Below are positions 43,702 through 52,827 of a stretch of 64,000 nucleotides of DNA, piece by piece. The stretch comes from Chloroflexota bacterium (GTDB lineage Bacteria; Chloroflexota; Anaerolineae; Aggregatilineales; Phototrophicaceae): assembly GCA_011523515.1 (NCBI GenBank), contig WTGO01000084.1, positions 17,987 to 81,986 of the forward strand, given 5' to 3'. The translations under genes and the position numbers were made by a program. How positions within the stretch are numbered: the first letter of the stretch is position 1; each line of letters opens with the position of its first letter. Below the pieces are notes generated by a model that ran no database searches, had not been told where the DNA came from, and worked only from the letters and a program-made list of their open reading frames with translations.

Positions 43702-45156
43702 CTAATCGTAACCTTGGCCGTACCGCAGCGGACCGCGCCAGGCCGCCGTATTCCGCGCCCGCAAGGCATCGTAATCCAGCGAATATTCCGAGACCAGCAG
43801 CGCCCCATCCACCACCGCCGGACGCGCATTCGCGCGCAAATAATCGGTCAGGCCGCGCTTCAACGCCGCCTGCGCAGCCGCGTATTCCGTCTGGCCGGCC
43901 AAATTGCGCCGATCATCGGCATCGTTGCGCAAGTCAAACAGTTGCTCAACCCCACCGCCAAAATAGTAGATGTACTTGAGCGTCCCATTGGCGGCGAAGA
44001 CTGAATGTTGCGTCTCGCCATAAATCACGCGCTCTTCAGGCAGCCGCAGCAGCGACGTCCCATCCATCGCCGGGTCCGGTGTCAACCCGGCCAGCTCCAG
44101 GAGCGTCGGCGCGATGTCAGCCGTCAGCGCCGGCGTATCCACCCGCCGATTAAAGCTGCCCGGCGCGGGCGGCAAGCGCAAAATAATCGGCACGCGCGCG
44201 GCTGATTCCAGATAGGTGTATTTGGCGTAGAGCTGATGATCGCCCAGATGCTCGCCATGGTCGGAGGTGATGACAATAACGCAGTCATCGTACAGCCCCT
44301 TGCGCTTGAGCTCGCCGAAAAAGCGCCCCAATTGATAATCGATATGCGTGATCTGCCCGTAATAGCGCCGCCGCGCTCGCTCCATGACCTGCGGCGAGAC
44401 GCGGTCGGCTTTCCGCGCGATGCGGTCCGCCACCAATGACCCCGGCTCGTCATCCATACCCACCCAATCGCCAATAGCCGCCTCGGGAATATCATAGTCG
44501 TCATACATTCGGTCGAAGGGTTCCGGCGGATCAAAGGGGCTGTGCGGCGCTTCAAAGACCATCCACAGCATAAATGGATGCTCAGGATCGCGTTGCGACA
44601 GGAAATGTATGCTTTCATCAACAATCCAATGCGTGTGCGTCAAGTGTTCGGGCACGGCGCTCACCGCCGGATACACCTCGTTGCCGCCCAGACCATGTCC
44701 TCGATAGAAACCGCCGTAGCCCCGGTCTTCCAGGAAGTTGACATAATCGTTGGGGTGCAAGCTGATATGCTCGAAGCCGAAGCGAGCGCGCTCCGGCCAA
44801 ACGTGCGTCTTGCCGATTGCCTTCGTCTGGTAGCCAGCCTCGCGAGTCAAGCGAGCAGGCAAGCTGTGCTCGGCCGCGATCGGACTGCGCGGTCCATTCA
44901 TGTTGTTTGTGATGAATCCGTGCTGGCTGGCGGTGAATCCGGTGAGCATGGTCGCGCGCTGCGGCATGCAGACGGGACAATCGGCGTAGGCGCGGCTGTA
45001 CCACGCGCCCTCGTAGGCGATCTGATCGAAGTGCGGCGTCATGACCGGATGCGCGCTATCAGCAATGCCGAGGCAATCACCGCGCCATTGATCGAGCACA
45101 ATGTAAACGATGTTTGGTTTCTGGGCAGATTTAGGAGACGCTGCCCTATCGTCCAT
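43702..45156 (-). CDS. Sulfatase (formylglycine-dependent, type I)
   Basis: A 484-aa alkaline-phosphatase-superfamily protein. The sulfatase signature C63-M-P-Q-R67 (DCPVCMPQRATMLTG) has the cysteine converted to formylglycine. Metal ligand D22 is in IVLDQWRGD, and ITSDHGEHLGDH near residue 295 supplies the second metal site. KTHVWPERARF is a substrate-site region. No signal peptide is obvious, so it may be cytosolic and act on imported sulfated sugars. It needs a formylglycine-generating or anaerobic maturase enzyme, not seen here. A different type from the 57085 sulfatase. Confidence 0.88.
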   Translation of the reverse strand: MDDRAASPKSAQKPNIVYIVLDQWRGDCLGIADSAHPVMTPHFDQIAYEGAWYSRAYADCPVCMPQRATMLTGFTASQHGFITNNMNGPRSPIAAEHSLPARLTREAGYQTKAIGKTHVWPERARFGFEHISLHPNDYVNFLEDRGYGGFYRGHGLGGNEVYPAVSAVPEHLTHTHWIVDESIHFLSQRDPEHPFMLWMVFEAPHSPFDPPEPFDRMYDDYDIPEAAIGDWVGMDDEPGSLVADRIARKADRVSPQVMERARRRYYGQITHIDYQLGRFFGELKRKGLYDDCVIVITSDHGEHLGDHQLYAKYTYLESAARVPIILRLPPAPGSFNRRVDTPALTADIAPTLLELAGLTPDPAMDGTSLLRLPEERVIYGETQHSVFAANGTLKYIYYFGGGVEQLFDLRNDADDRRNLAGQTEYAAAQAALKRGLTDYLRANARPAVVDGALLVSEYSLDYDALRARNTAAWRGPLRYGQGYD

Positions 45157-45209
45157 TTAATCCCCCATTCTTAGCGGCTAAATGGCCTGCAAGACTCGCG
45201 GATGGAATT

Positions 45210-45251
45210 CTCCCCTCCCTGATGCTTCGGGGAGGGGCCGGGGGAGGGGTA
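45210..45251. repeat. Family C palindrome
   Basis: TCTCCCCTCCCT-GATGCTTC-GGGGAGGGGCCGGGGGAGGGGTAG, between the sulfatase and MalG-like genes. Identical in core to the copies at 32.2 and 56.6 kb. Confidence 0.7.
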
Positions 45252-45255
45252 GACA

Positions 45256-46110
45256 TTATCCCTTGAGGCTGCCCTGTGCCGTTACGCCGCTGATGAGGTG
45301 CTTCTGCCCAAAGTAGAAGACGATCAGCATCGGGATGATCATCAGCATCGAGAAGACCATGATCAGGTTGAGGCTGTTGTCCTCGCCTTCAAAGCCCTGC
45401 AAGGCATTCAAGCCCAGCGCCAAAGTCCAGAGTTCTTTGTTCGATCCCAGATAAATCAGCGGATTAAGGAAGTCGTTCCAGGCGAAGGAAAAGGCGAAAA
45501 TCGAAACCGCCGCCAGCACCGGGCGCGACATCGGCATGAATATCCGCCACCAGACGCCAAATTCGGAACAGCCATCAATGCGCGCCGAGTCGTAGATGTC
45601 TTCCGGTATGCCGCGGAAAAACTGGCGGTACAAGAATATATAAAAGGCGTTATGTCCGAGTACGCGCGGCAAGATCAGTGGACCAAAGGTGCGCGTCCAG
45701 CCGATCTCGTCGAAAAACAGGAATAAGGGAATTAATCGCACCACATAAGGCAGCATCATCGTGGCCAGCAGGATGCCGAAGAAGATATTGCGACCCGGGA
45801 AAGGGATACGCGCGAAAGCGTAACCGGCCAGCGTACAGGGCACCCAGGCGCCAAAAAGCGAGGCCACCACGATAACCATCGTATTGCGCGTGTATTTCAG
45901 AATCGGCCGCGCTTCAAAGAGATAGGGATAATTCTCCCAGGCGATCGGATCCGGGATTAACTCCAGACGCCGTATGGTGATTTTGTCGCGCGTTTTCAAG
46001 GATGTTGAGACGGTCCAGAACAGCGGCACCATCATGATGACCGCGCCGGCGGTCAAGATCATATAAATGAAGATGTAGCGAACCATTTTGGTTCTGGGAT
46101 CTTCAATCAT
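45256..46110 (-). CDS. Carbohydrate ABC transporter permease (MalG-like, CUT1)
   Basis: A 284-aa permease. First helix YIFIYMILTAGAVIMMVPLF near residues 12-31, EAA loop DSARIDGCSEFGVWWRIFMP near residue 178, C-terminus LISGVTAQGSLKG. It is the last gene of the third CUT1 importer. A family C repeat separates it from the MalF partner. Confidence 0.9.
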   Translation of the reverse strand: MIEDPRTKMVRYIFIYMILTAGAVIMMVPLFWTVSTSLKTRDKITIRRLELIPDPIAWENYPYLFEARPILKYTRNTMVIVVASLFGAWVPCTLAGYAFARIPFPGRNIFFGILLATMMLPYVVRLIPLFLFFDEIGWTRTFGPLILPRVLGHNAFYIFLYRQFFRGIPEDIYDSARIDGCSEFGVWWRIFMPMSRPVLAAVSIFAFSFAWNDFLNPLIYLGSNKELWTLALGLNALQGFEGEDNSLNLIMVFSMLMIIPMLIVFYFGQKHLISGVTAQGSLKG

Positions 46111-46129
46111 GCCTGCATCCTAAATCCAA

Positions 46130-46172
46130 CACTCCCCTTCCCTCTTGATGGAGGAAGGGGTTGGGGGATGGG
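46130..46172. repeat. Family C palindrome
   Basis: ACTCCCCTTCCCTC-TTGATG-GAGGAAGGGGTTGGGGGATGGGGGG, inside the CUT1 operon between the two permease genes. Confidence 0.7.
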
Positions 46173-46179
46173 GGGTGAT

Positions 46180-47154
46180 TTAAGTCTCATCGTCTTGCGC
46201 GTCGCCATAGAATACCCAGCGATTCGAGGTGAAGACGAGCATTAACGTCAACACGAAGATGATGAGGAACAGAATTACCGATAGCGCAGCCGAATAGCCA
46301 AACTCAAAATCTCGGAAGGCTTTATTGTAGACATGCAGCATATACACAAGTCCAGCTTGCAAGGGTCCTCCATTGGTCCCGATGAGAATGAAAACCTGCT
46401 CGAAGACTTGGAAACCGCCGATCAAACCCAGCAGCAAATTGAAAAATATCGTCGGCGTCATCAGCGGGACGGTGATATAGACGAGGCGATGCCAGCCGGT
46501 CCCGCCGTCAATCGCCGCCGCCTCATACAGATCTTCCGGGATGCTCTGCAAGCCGGCCAGGAAGATAATCATCTGCCCGCCGAAACCCCATAGACTGAGC
46601 AAAATCAGCGACGGTTTGATCGCGTCCGGCGACGACAGCCAACGTACCGGCGTCGCGCCAATCAAGACTAGAAACTGATTGAGGAAGCCGTAGCGCGTGT
46701 TGAGGAATCCGGCGAAAATCACGGTCGCCGCCACCAGGGGCACCACCGACGGCACGTAGAATAGCGTCCGATAAAGCTCCATCCCGCGCACGCGCAAATT
46801 CAGCATCAGCGCGACCAAGAAGGCGAATATCAGACGCAGCGGCACGCTGAAGCCGAGGTAATACACAGTATTGTACATGGACTTACCGAAGAGCTTGTCA
46901 TCGGTGAATATATCAATGTAGTTTTCGAAGCCGATCCAGGGCGGCACGCCCCTCGTGCCGATCTGATAATCAGTGAAGCTCAAGTACAGATTGTAAACAA
47001 AGGGTAGCAAGTCGAAGATGATGAAGCCGGCGAACCAAGGGAATATAAAGGCGAAGCCGATCAAGGCGCGATTGCGGAACCACCATTCCTGCAGACGCAC
47101 TTTCCAGGTGGCGTCGGGCTGAGTTCGCTTACCTTTGAGAGTGGCTTGCGCCAT
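46180..47154 (-). CDS. Sugar ABC transporter permease (MalF-like, CUT1)
   Basis: A 324-aa permease. First helix ALIGFAFIFPWFAGFIIFDL near residues 34-53, EAA loop EAAAIDGGTGWHRLVYITVP near residue 222, and FQVFEQVFILIGTNGGP near residue 257. It follows the binding-protein gene by about 155 bases, a gap filled with family B palindromes. Confidence 0.9.
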   Translation of the reverse strand: MAQATLKGKRTQPDATWKVRLQEWWFRNRALIGFAFIFPWFAGFIIFDLLPFVYNLYLSFTDYQIGTRGVPPWIGFENYIDIFTDDKLFGKSMYNTVYYLGFSVPLRLIFAFLVALMLNLRVRGMELYRTLFYVPSVVPLVAATVIFAGFLNTRYGFLNQFLVLIGATPVRWLSSPDAIKPSLILLSLWGFGGQMIIFLAGLQSIPEDLYEAAAIDGGTGWHRLVYITVPLMTPTIFFNLLLGLIGGFQVFEQVFILIGTNGGPLQAGLVYMLHVYNKAFRDFEFGYSAALSVILFLIIFVLTLMLVFTSNRWVFYGDAQDDET

Positions 47155-47175
47155 TTGGCGCCTCCGTTGTCAACG

Positions 47176-47225
47176 CTTGGGCGACCCATCGGGTTGCGTA
47201 GACACTTCCCGCCGGTCGCCCCTAC
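47176..47225. repeat. Family B palindromes, degenerate pair
   Basis: CTTGGGCGACCCATCGGGTTGCGTAG and, 14 bases on, GGTCGCCCCTACA. The outer halves resemble a single larger hairpin, GGGCGACC to GGTCGCCC. Confidence 0.6.
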
Positions 47226-47245
47226 ATTTTCCACCAAGAGAAGTT

Positions 47246-47274
47246 GGTAGGGGTCAGCCGGTGGCTGACCCGTA
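47246..47274. repeat. Family B palindrome (GGGGTCAGCC type)
   Basis: GGTAGGGGTCAGCC-GGT-GGCTGACCCGTA, 35 bases before the end of the binding-protein gene on the minus strand. Confidence 0.7.
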
Positions 47275-47308
47275 TTCCATAGACTTCAGTGACCCGGGTT
47301 GGACGAGT

Positions 47309-48688
47309 CTACATATTGTCGGCGTCGAATTCCGCCCAGAACTCGTCCAAGATAGCTTGCATTTCGGCGTGGGCATCGTTCAGCGCGTCGGCCGGCGACT
47401 TCACGCCGAACAGAGCTTCCTCGACAGCGTTCGCAAGGAGCTCAGCCAGCTGTCCTTGAACCGGTGTGATCGAAACGGCCACATCGGTAGCCAAGCCTTC
47501 AAGCACCACCGACCACGTGGGATTGACTTCGTAGTAAGCCGGATTCTCGTTGCATTCCTTCACTGGCGAAGGCCGGCTCTGGGCGAATAGGAAGGCGCAG
47601 CCGCCCTGCGGATGCACGCCGATGAACTCGGCGAACTTGAACGCAGCTTCTTGCTTCTCAGTCGGATGCACAGCTGGAATCGTGTATGCCCAGGCGCCGC
47701 TGTAATTGTAGCCGGTTGTGCCGGCATGCGTAGCGTCTGGATTGTCTCCGTTGTAGGGCCGCAGCATGGTGCCCCAGTGGCTCGTATCGGCATAACCCTC
47801 CGGATCGTTCACGTTGTAGTGGCCATAGAAGGAAGTGTTGATACGGAGGAAGGCAAGTTGATTGTCGTACCAAGGATGATCGCCTTGGGCAAAGGCGGTG
47901 TCCTGGAAGAAGTCCGCCACATTTTCCACGCCGCCGTTTATGTTGTTAGTGAAGTTGACCATCCACTCCAGCGTTTCTATGCCTTCCGGGCTGTTGAATA
48001 GCAAGGTGCGGCCATCATCCGACGCATACCTGCCATTGTTGGTATAGAGCCAGGAGACAAATGATGCATCGCCGCCCGTTATGCCGATTACTTGAGTGCC
48101 CATGACTTCAACGCCCATGGGATCGGCAACGGTAATGGCCGCGGACATCTCCTCCAACTCTTGCCAGGTTTTCGGCGGAGCTTCCGGGTCAAAGCCGGCA
48201 TCGCGCAGCATGTCTTTGTTGTATATGTACAAACTTGTCAGACCGCCGGCGGTGGGCATCGGCAAGCCGTAAAGTTCGCCGTTCCAGTATTGCAGGCCAA
48301 TCTCGCCATCGTAGAAGACGCTGAGGTCGGTGCCATGCGCCTCGACGAAGGAATCAATTGGGATGATCAATCCGTTGATCGCGAATTGATAGGTCTCGGG
48401 CCGCGTCGACATGATGATGCCGGGCGGGTTGCTGCTGGCGGCGGCGGTGGCGAGCAATTCAGCCCGGTTATCCCAAGGCTGGACCTGGTTGATGACCTTG
48501 ATGCAGGGGTTCTCCGCCTCGAAGTGGCCGATAAGCGTGTCCATCAGCGCTTCGCGGGCGGCGCCCCACCAATTCATGAACTCAAGCTCGATGACCTCGC
48601 CGTCGCAATCGGCAGCGACCGGCAAAAGGCCCAGCGAAAGCAAAATGCCAAGTGCAATGACAAGTCTTACAAAATGTGAACGCCTCAT
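47309..48688 (-). CDS. Sugar ABC transporter substrate-binding protein (CUT1)
   Basis: A 459-aa family 1 solute-binding protein from the ATG at 48688, which has AAGGAG 6 bases upstream; an upstream extension of the frame is ignored. Signal peptide MRRSHFVRLVIALGILLSLG, cleavage near PVAADCDG. The cysteine there is preceded by Asp, so it is not a lipobox. EFMNWWGAAREALMDTLIGH starts the mature domain, and GLPMPTAGGLTSLYIYNKDM is typical. Its promoter (48840-48868) is the best in the window. Substrate unknown. Confidence 0.88.
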   Translation of the reverse strand: MRRSHFVRLVIALGILLSLGLLPVAADCDGEVIELEFMNWWGAAREALMDTLIGHFEAENPCIKVINQVQPWDNRAELLATAAASSNPPGIIMSTRPETYQFAINGLIIPIDSFVEAHGTDLSVFYDGEIGLQYWNGELYGLPMPTAGGLTSLYIYNKDMLRDAGFDPEAPPKTWQELEEMSAAITVADPMGVEVMGTQVIGITGGDASFVSWLYTNNGRYASDDGRTLLFNSPEGIETLEWMVNFTNNINGGVENVADFFQDTAFAQGDHPWYDNQLAFLRINTSFYGHYNVNDPEGYADTSHWGTMLRPYNGDNPDATHAGTTGYNYSGAWAYTIPAVHPTEKQEAAFKFAEFIGVHPQGGCAFLFAQSRPSPVKECNENPAYYEVNPTWSVVLEGLATDVAVSITPVQGQLAELLANAVEEALFGVKSPADALNDAHAEMQAILDEFWAEFDADNM

Positions 48689-48839
48689 GGTCTTCTCCTT
48701 ACAAAGAATCCAACAGTACTTACGCATTGGCTCGAAAGCCATAACCACAGATATTGGCCGCGGCGGCGAAGTATTTGCGCTTTCCTGCGCGCTGGCTATA
48801 CTTGGGCAAGTTACTTCGCCACGGTACCAATCTGAATCG

Positions 48840-48868
48840 AGTGTAACGCGAGTTGCACAGACTGTCAA
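48840..48868 (-). promoter_or_regulatory. Strong sigma70 promoter of the 45-48.7 kb importer
   Basis: On the minus strand a perfect TTGACA (48868-48863), a 17-base spacer and TACACT (48845-48840). The ATG is about 152 bases downstream. Confidence 0.6.
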
Positions 48869-48895
48869 AAACTGCCGCCGGCATAGATTGTCAAA
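48856..48895. promoter_or_regulatory. 14-bp direct repeats over the -35 region
   Basis: CACAGACTGTCAAA (48856-48869) and CATAGATTGTCAAA (48882-48895), 12 of 14 identical, 26 bases start to start. One overlaps the -35 box, so they could be operators in the divergent gap. Confidence 0.4.
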
Positions 48896-48920
48896 CGAGC
48901 CGTTATTTGAGGTGGTCTAA

Positions 48921-49775
48921 ATGAGCGTGATTTCAATTGACCCCCGCCTGAGCCGCTTCGATCCGCTCAGGCGGATTATTTTCTATGACGACTTCGACGA
49001 TGGCGTGAACGGCTGGTCTGAATTGATCGGCAATTATGAGCACACGCTGGACTCGATCATACCGCTTTCCGCCGATTATCGGCCGCCGATGATCAGCAAT
49101 TTAACCATGTGGGATACCGGCACAGCCGGCTCTATGGAAGGCACCTATGCGCTGAAGCTTGCGAGTCGCGCATCCGAGGGCTCGCTCGCCACCAGCATCA
49201 AACGGGTGACATTTCGCAAGCCAGGACCTGTTCAGCTGGAAGCCTATTTCTGTTTCAAGCCGGAGGCCTCAGAATTGCGTCTCTCCTCTGACGACATCCG
49301 CGCATTCGGCGTTCTATTCGATTTGCAGGACGGCATGAACCCGGAAATCCGATGGATGCCGCATCTGCGTTACCTCAACGCGCAGGGCGGCGAGATGATC
49401 AATCGCTGGCAAGTAAAGGGCGAAACACCGCCCTTTCAGAAAATTGGTGATCGGGGCGAGACGGTGTCGACCCCGCATCTCGGACCTGAATTCTGGGAAT
49501 TCGTCGACGCGCCGGCCCAGGAGCTTTGCTACAATGAAATCGCGACCAAAATGAATTGGCACTATCTGCGCGTGAATTTTGATCTCGCTGAACGGCGCTT
49601 CCTCGGCTTCCAATGCAATGACCTCGTCGACGAAGGCGATCCGCTGAAATACATCTCCATCCCGGCCATGCCCAATCTAAACTGCATGCTGAACGCGGCC
49701 TTCTGGGTGCAGACTAATCGTGACAAGCGCGCCTTCCTCTACCTCGATTCGGTGCTTCTCAGCGGGGAGTTTTGA
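48921..49775 (+). CDS. Conserved protein of unknown function (probably DUF6772)
   Basis: A 284-aa protein that I believe, from memory, belongs to DUF6772; this needs a search. Beta-rich with repeated aromatic and charged patterns: IIFYDDFDDGVNGWSELIGN near residue 19, NLTMWDTGTAGSMEGTYALK near 60, PGPVQLEAYFCFKPEASELR near 100 and RAFLYLDSVLLSGEF at the end. This looks like a jelly-roll (concanavalin-like) fold able to bind sugars. No signal peptide. First gene of a plus-strand operon with the 49778 gene, an FAD oxidoreductase and a PhyH oxygenase. Confidence 0.65.
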   Translation: MSVISIDPRLSRFDPLRRIIFYDDFDDGVNGWSELIGNYEHTLDSIIPLSADYRPPMISNLTMWDTGTAGSMEGTYALKLASRASEGSLATSIKRVTFRKPGPVQLEAYFCFKPEASELRLSSDDIRAFGVLFDLQDGMNPEIRWMPHLRYLNAQGGEMINRWQVKGETPPFQKIGDRGETVSTPHLGPEFWEFVDAPAQELCYNEIATKMNWHYLRVNFDLAERRFLGFQCNDLVDEGDPLKYISIPAMPNLNCMLNAAFWVQTNRDKRAFLYLDSVLLSGEF

Positions 49776-49777
49776 TC

Positions 49778-50116
49778 ATGGCGCTCAGACGCAGCTATAC
49801 CGCGATCGTCGAACGCAATATCCTCTGGCAGGGCGACTTCGCCACCGAGCCCTATGAAGCCGCTTGGGCCAGCGAGGCGATTTTCTTTGTGCGCGCGCTG
49901 GATGTATCGCCGTTATTCGCTGGCATGGCAAATGTGCAGATTTCCGCGGACGGAATCCACTGGGTAGACGAAGGCACTTCTTTCTACCTGCCTAAGGAGC
50001 TAGGCGCTGTTACATTCTGCAAAGTTTCGCACTTCGGCGGATTTCTGCGAATTAACGGCACACTCGTTCCTGGCGAAAGAATCAAGGTGCTGGTATCGCT
50101 TGTGTTGAAGGAATGA
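49778..50116 (+). CDS. Small conserved protein of unknown function
   Basis: A 112-aa protein starting at ATG 49778, two bases after the previous stop, with GGGGAG upstream. Its last four bases overlap the FAD oxidoreductase start (ATGA). Beta-rich (MANVQISADGIHWVDEGTSF, CKVSHFGGFLRINGTLVPGE), reminiscent of a small beta-sandwich or discoidin-like module. No family recognised. The tight coupling on both sides argues that it forms a complex with, or acts in the same pathway as, its neighbours. Confidence 0.6.
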   Translation: MALRRSYTAIVERNILWQGDFATEPYEAAWASEAIFFVRALDVSPLFAGMANVQISADGIHWVDEGTSFYLPKELGAVTFCKVSHFGGFLRINGTLVPGERIKVLVSLVLKE

Positions 50117-51897
50117 ACACGGTATTCGACTTCGACGCCGTCATCGTCGGCGGTACGCCTGCCGGCATCATGGCCGGCATCGCCGTCGCCCGCGCAGGAC
50201 GACGCGCCGTCATCCTCGAGCGCACGGCGCATATCGGCGGCCTGCCCGCCAACGGACTGGGCGCGACCGATATCGCCACCCGCGGCGCCACCGGCGGCCT
50301 CTTCCTCGACTTCGTGCGGCACGTCAAGCAGCACTATAGCGATACCTACGGTGAGGACTCCGAGCAGGTAAACCTCTGCAGCGACGGCTACCGCTTCGAG
50401 CCGCATGTCGCCGAGAGTATCTTGCTTGCGATGATCGCGGAACAGGGCGACAAGCTTGAAGTCCGTACGCTGCGGCAATTCGATCACGAGCCGTACAACG
50501 CCATCAAAGACGGCGCCGCCCTGCGCGAAATCAAGATCACCAACCGATCATCCGGCGAAGAAGAAGTCTACCGCGCGTCAGTATTCGTCGACGCCACCTA
50601 CGAAGGCGATTTGGCGGCGGCCGCCGGGGCGCCTTACATGCTCGGGCGCGAGGGCGCTGAGGAATACGGCGAGCCCTGCGCCGGCAAGTTCTATCAGCGC
50701 TGGGGCGCGCCGGTCGATGAAAAGTACAGCACCGGCCAGGGCGATAACGCCATCCAGTCCTACAACTATCGCCTGCCGCTGACGACCAACAAAGCCAACA
50801 TGCGCCGCATCGAGAAACCGGCGGCATACAATCGCGACGAGTACCTCTCGCTGGCGGAGGACGTCCGGCTAAATCGCTTCGCCGGCCCGCCGACGCCGCT
50901 TGAATTCGACGGCATCGGCGCGATAACCAATATGGTGCGCATTCCCAATGACAAAGTCGACGGCAACAATCAGCACGCCGCCTTTATCTCGACCGACTTG
51001 CCCGAAGAGAATTGGCCCTACCCGGCGGCCAGCTGGGATTGGCGCGACCGCTTTGCCGATCGCCTGCGCGATTACCTTCTCGGGCTGTTTTATTTTGCGC
51101 AAAATGACGATTCGCTGCCGGCCGATTTCCGCGCGCGCTGCAACCGATGGGGTCTCTCGCTGGACGAATTCGCGGACAACGACAACTTCCCGCGCCAAAT
51201 CTACGTGCGCGAGGGCCGGCGCATCCGCGGCGAATACCTCTTCACCGCCCATGACGCCCTCTCCAAACGCGGCTCGCGCGAGCACCTGACCAGCATCACC
51301 GCCAGCCACTACGCCCTGGATTCGCACGCCTGCCACAAGCGCGAACCCGGACGGCCGCATACTGAAGGCATCTTCTCCTATCGCACCACGCCCTACTGCG
51401 TACCCTACGGCGTTATCGTGCCGCTGGAAGTCGAGAATCTGCTTATTCCTGTGCCGGCATCGGGCACGCATATCGGCTTCAGCACCCTGCGCATGGAGCC
51501 CTGCTGGATGGCGCTGGGCGAAGCGGCCGGCGAAGCCATTAACGTCAGCCTCGACCAAGGTACGTCTTTGCGCGACGCCAACGTGGTCGCGCTGCAGCGG
51601 CGGCTGCTGGCGGCGGGCGCAGTGCTGAGCTACTACGATGATGCCGCGCCGGGAGACGCGCAATTTGAGGCGCTGCAATTCTTCGCCCTGCGCGGTTTCC
51701 TGGGCGACAGCTACCAAGCCGATCTCGACGCGCCTGTCTCGGACGAGGACCGCGCGAACTGGACCGCCTGGGCGAATTCGCCCGATTTAGCCGGCTTCAG
51801 CGGCACACGCGGTCAACTCTTGGGTAAACTCTATAGTGACGTATGTTTGCGAACGGATGCGGAACAGGCTGCGCTCTATGCGCAGGTGGAGGGATAG
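50113..51897 (+). CDS. FAD-dependent oxidoreductase (FAD_oxidored family)
   Basis: A 594-aa flavoprotein with the FAD loop DAVIVGGTPAGIMAGIAVAR near residue 8 and GGLPANGLGATDI near 43. VFVDATYEGDLAAAAGAPYM near residue 156 is the hallmark of PF12831-type oxidoreductases, and TTPYCVPYGVIVPLEVENLL near 430 the C-terminal FAD segment. No signal peptide. It resembles the 53271 protein in layout, but the two are clearly different. Electron donor unknown. Coupled by ATGA to the previous gene and 3 bases from the PhyH gene. Confidence 0.82.
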   Translation: MNTVFDFDAVIVGGTPAGIMAGIAVARAGRRAVILERTAHIGGLPANGLGATDIATRGATGGLFLDFVRHVKQHYSDTYGEDSEQVNLCSDGYRFEPHVAESILLAMIAEQGDKLEVRTLRQFDHEPYNAIKDGAALREIKITNRSSGEEEVYRASVFVDATYEGDLAAAAGAPYMLGREGAEEYGEPCAGKFYQRWGAPVDEKYSTGQGDNAIQSYNYRLPLTTNKANMRRIEKPAAYNRDEYLSLAEDVRLNRFAGPPTPLEFDGIGAITNMVRIPNDKVDGNNQHAAFISTDLPEENWPYPAASWDWRDRFADRLRDYLLGLFYFAQNDDSLPADFRARCNRWGLSLDEFADNDNFPRQIYVREGRRIRGEYLFTAHDALSKRGSREHLTSITASHYALDSHACHKREPGRPHTEGIFSYRTTPYCVPYGVIVPLEVENLLIPVPASGTHIGFSTLRMEPCWMALGEAAGEAINVSLDQGTSLRDANVVALQRRLLAAGAVLSYYDDAAPGDAQFEALQFFALRGFLGDSYQADLDAPVSDEDRANWTAWANSPDLAGFSGTRGQLLGKLYSDVCLRTDAEQAALYAQVEG

Positions 51898-51900
51898 ACG

Positions 51901-52794
51901 ATGAAATTCGTCAAGGTAACGCCGGACCAGAAGCGCCAATTCGATGACGAAGGCTACCTCATACTGCGCGAAGCAATCGACAGCGATACTGTCTCGAGTC
52001 TGCTTGAAGCCAGCGACAGGCTCATCGCTTCAGAGCGCGAGCTGAATCGCCAGCGCCGACCGGGCGGCTTGTACGATGGCTTCCGCAACTGCGTCTCGAT
52101 GGACGACGCCTTCCTGCCGCTGATCACCAACCCCAAGGTCTTCTCGATCGTAGCGCAGCTGCTCAGCCCCTATCTATCGCTGCTCACCAGCCACCTGATC
52201 TACCGCGCGCCCGACCCGCCTGGCGCATCCGGCGACGCTCGCATACCGGGCTGGCATCGCGACCACTACATGTCCATGCGCGACCTGGGCGATCAGCACA
52301 TCCCGCGCCACTCGCTCAAAGTCGCCTACTATCTCACCGACTTGAGCGAACCCAAGACCGGCGTCACTATGATGGCCGCCGGCAGCAATCAGCTCAAGCA
52401 ACCCATCGACATACCGGAGGGCCAGGTCGATCCGGCCACCATGGTTGAGCCACTGCTGAATCCAGGCGACGCCGTCTTCTTCGAAAACCGCACCTGGCAT
52501 GCCGGCGCCGCCAATCTCAGCGACCGCATCCGCAAAGCCGTCATGATCGGCTACTCCTACGACTGGGTCATCCCTACCGACTATCGGCAGCAGGCGCCAG
52601 AATTCGTCGAGCAACTCTCGCCAATGGAGCGCTACCTCGTTGGCGAACCGGTTGACGACAACCCGAATTTCGATTTCACCGGCGGCCCCAACCCCATCGA
52701 CGATTGGTGCGTCGAGAACGGCTATCACTACCGGCCGAAACAGGGGGTAGGCCACGTCATTGCCGCGGGCGAACCCAGCAAACCGGGCATGTAA
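51901..52794 (+). CDS. Phytanoyl-CoA dioxygenase family oxygenase
   Basis: A 297-aa PhyH protein with H119-R-D121 (IPGWHRDHYMSM), distal histidine in ENRTWHAGAANLSDRIRK and an arginine in that segment. All catalytic residues are present. Its start lies 3 bases after the FAD oxidoreductase stop, so it belongs to that operon. More distant from the 19-22 kb cluster than those are from each other, by eye. Confidence 0.87.
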   Translation: MKFVKVTPDQKRQFDDEGYLILREAIDSDTVSSLLEASDRLIASERELNRQRRPGGLYDGFRNCVSMDDAFLPLITNPKVFSIVAQLLSPYLSLLTSHLIYRAPDPPGASGDARIPGWHRDHYMSMRDLGDQHIPRHSLKVAYYLTDLSEPKTGVTMMAAGSNQLKQPIDIPEGQVDPATMVEPLLNPGDAVFFENRTWHAGAANLSDRIRKAVMIGYSYDWVIPTDYRQQAPEFVEQLSPMERYLVGEPVDDNPNFDFTGGPNPIDDWCVENGYHYRPKQGVGHVIAAGEPSKPGM

Positions 52795-52827
52795 TTGGGC
52801 AGTGAAGACTGCCAAACCGAATGAGAT

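Noticed and set aside
49772..49774. TTG start for the 112-aa protein
   Set aside because: The ATG at 49778 has GGGGAG upstream at a better distance, and TTG would overlap the previous stop.
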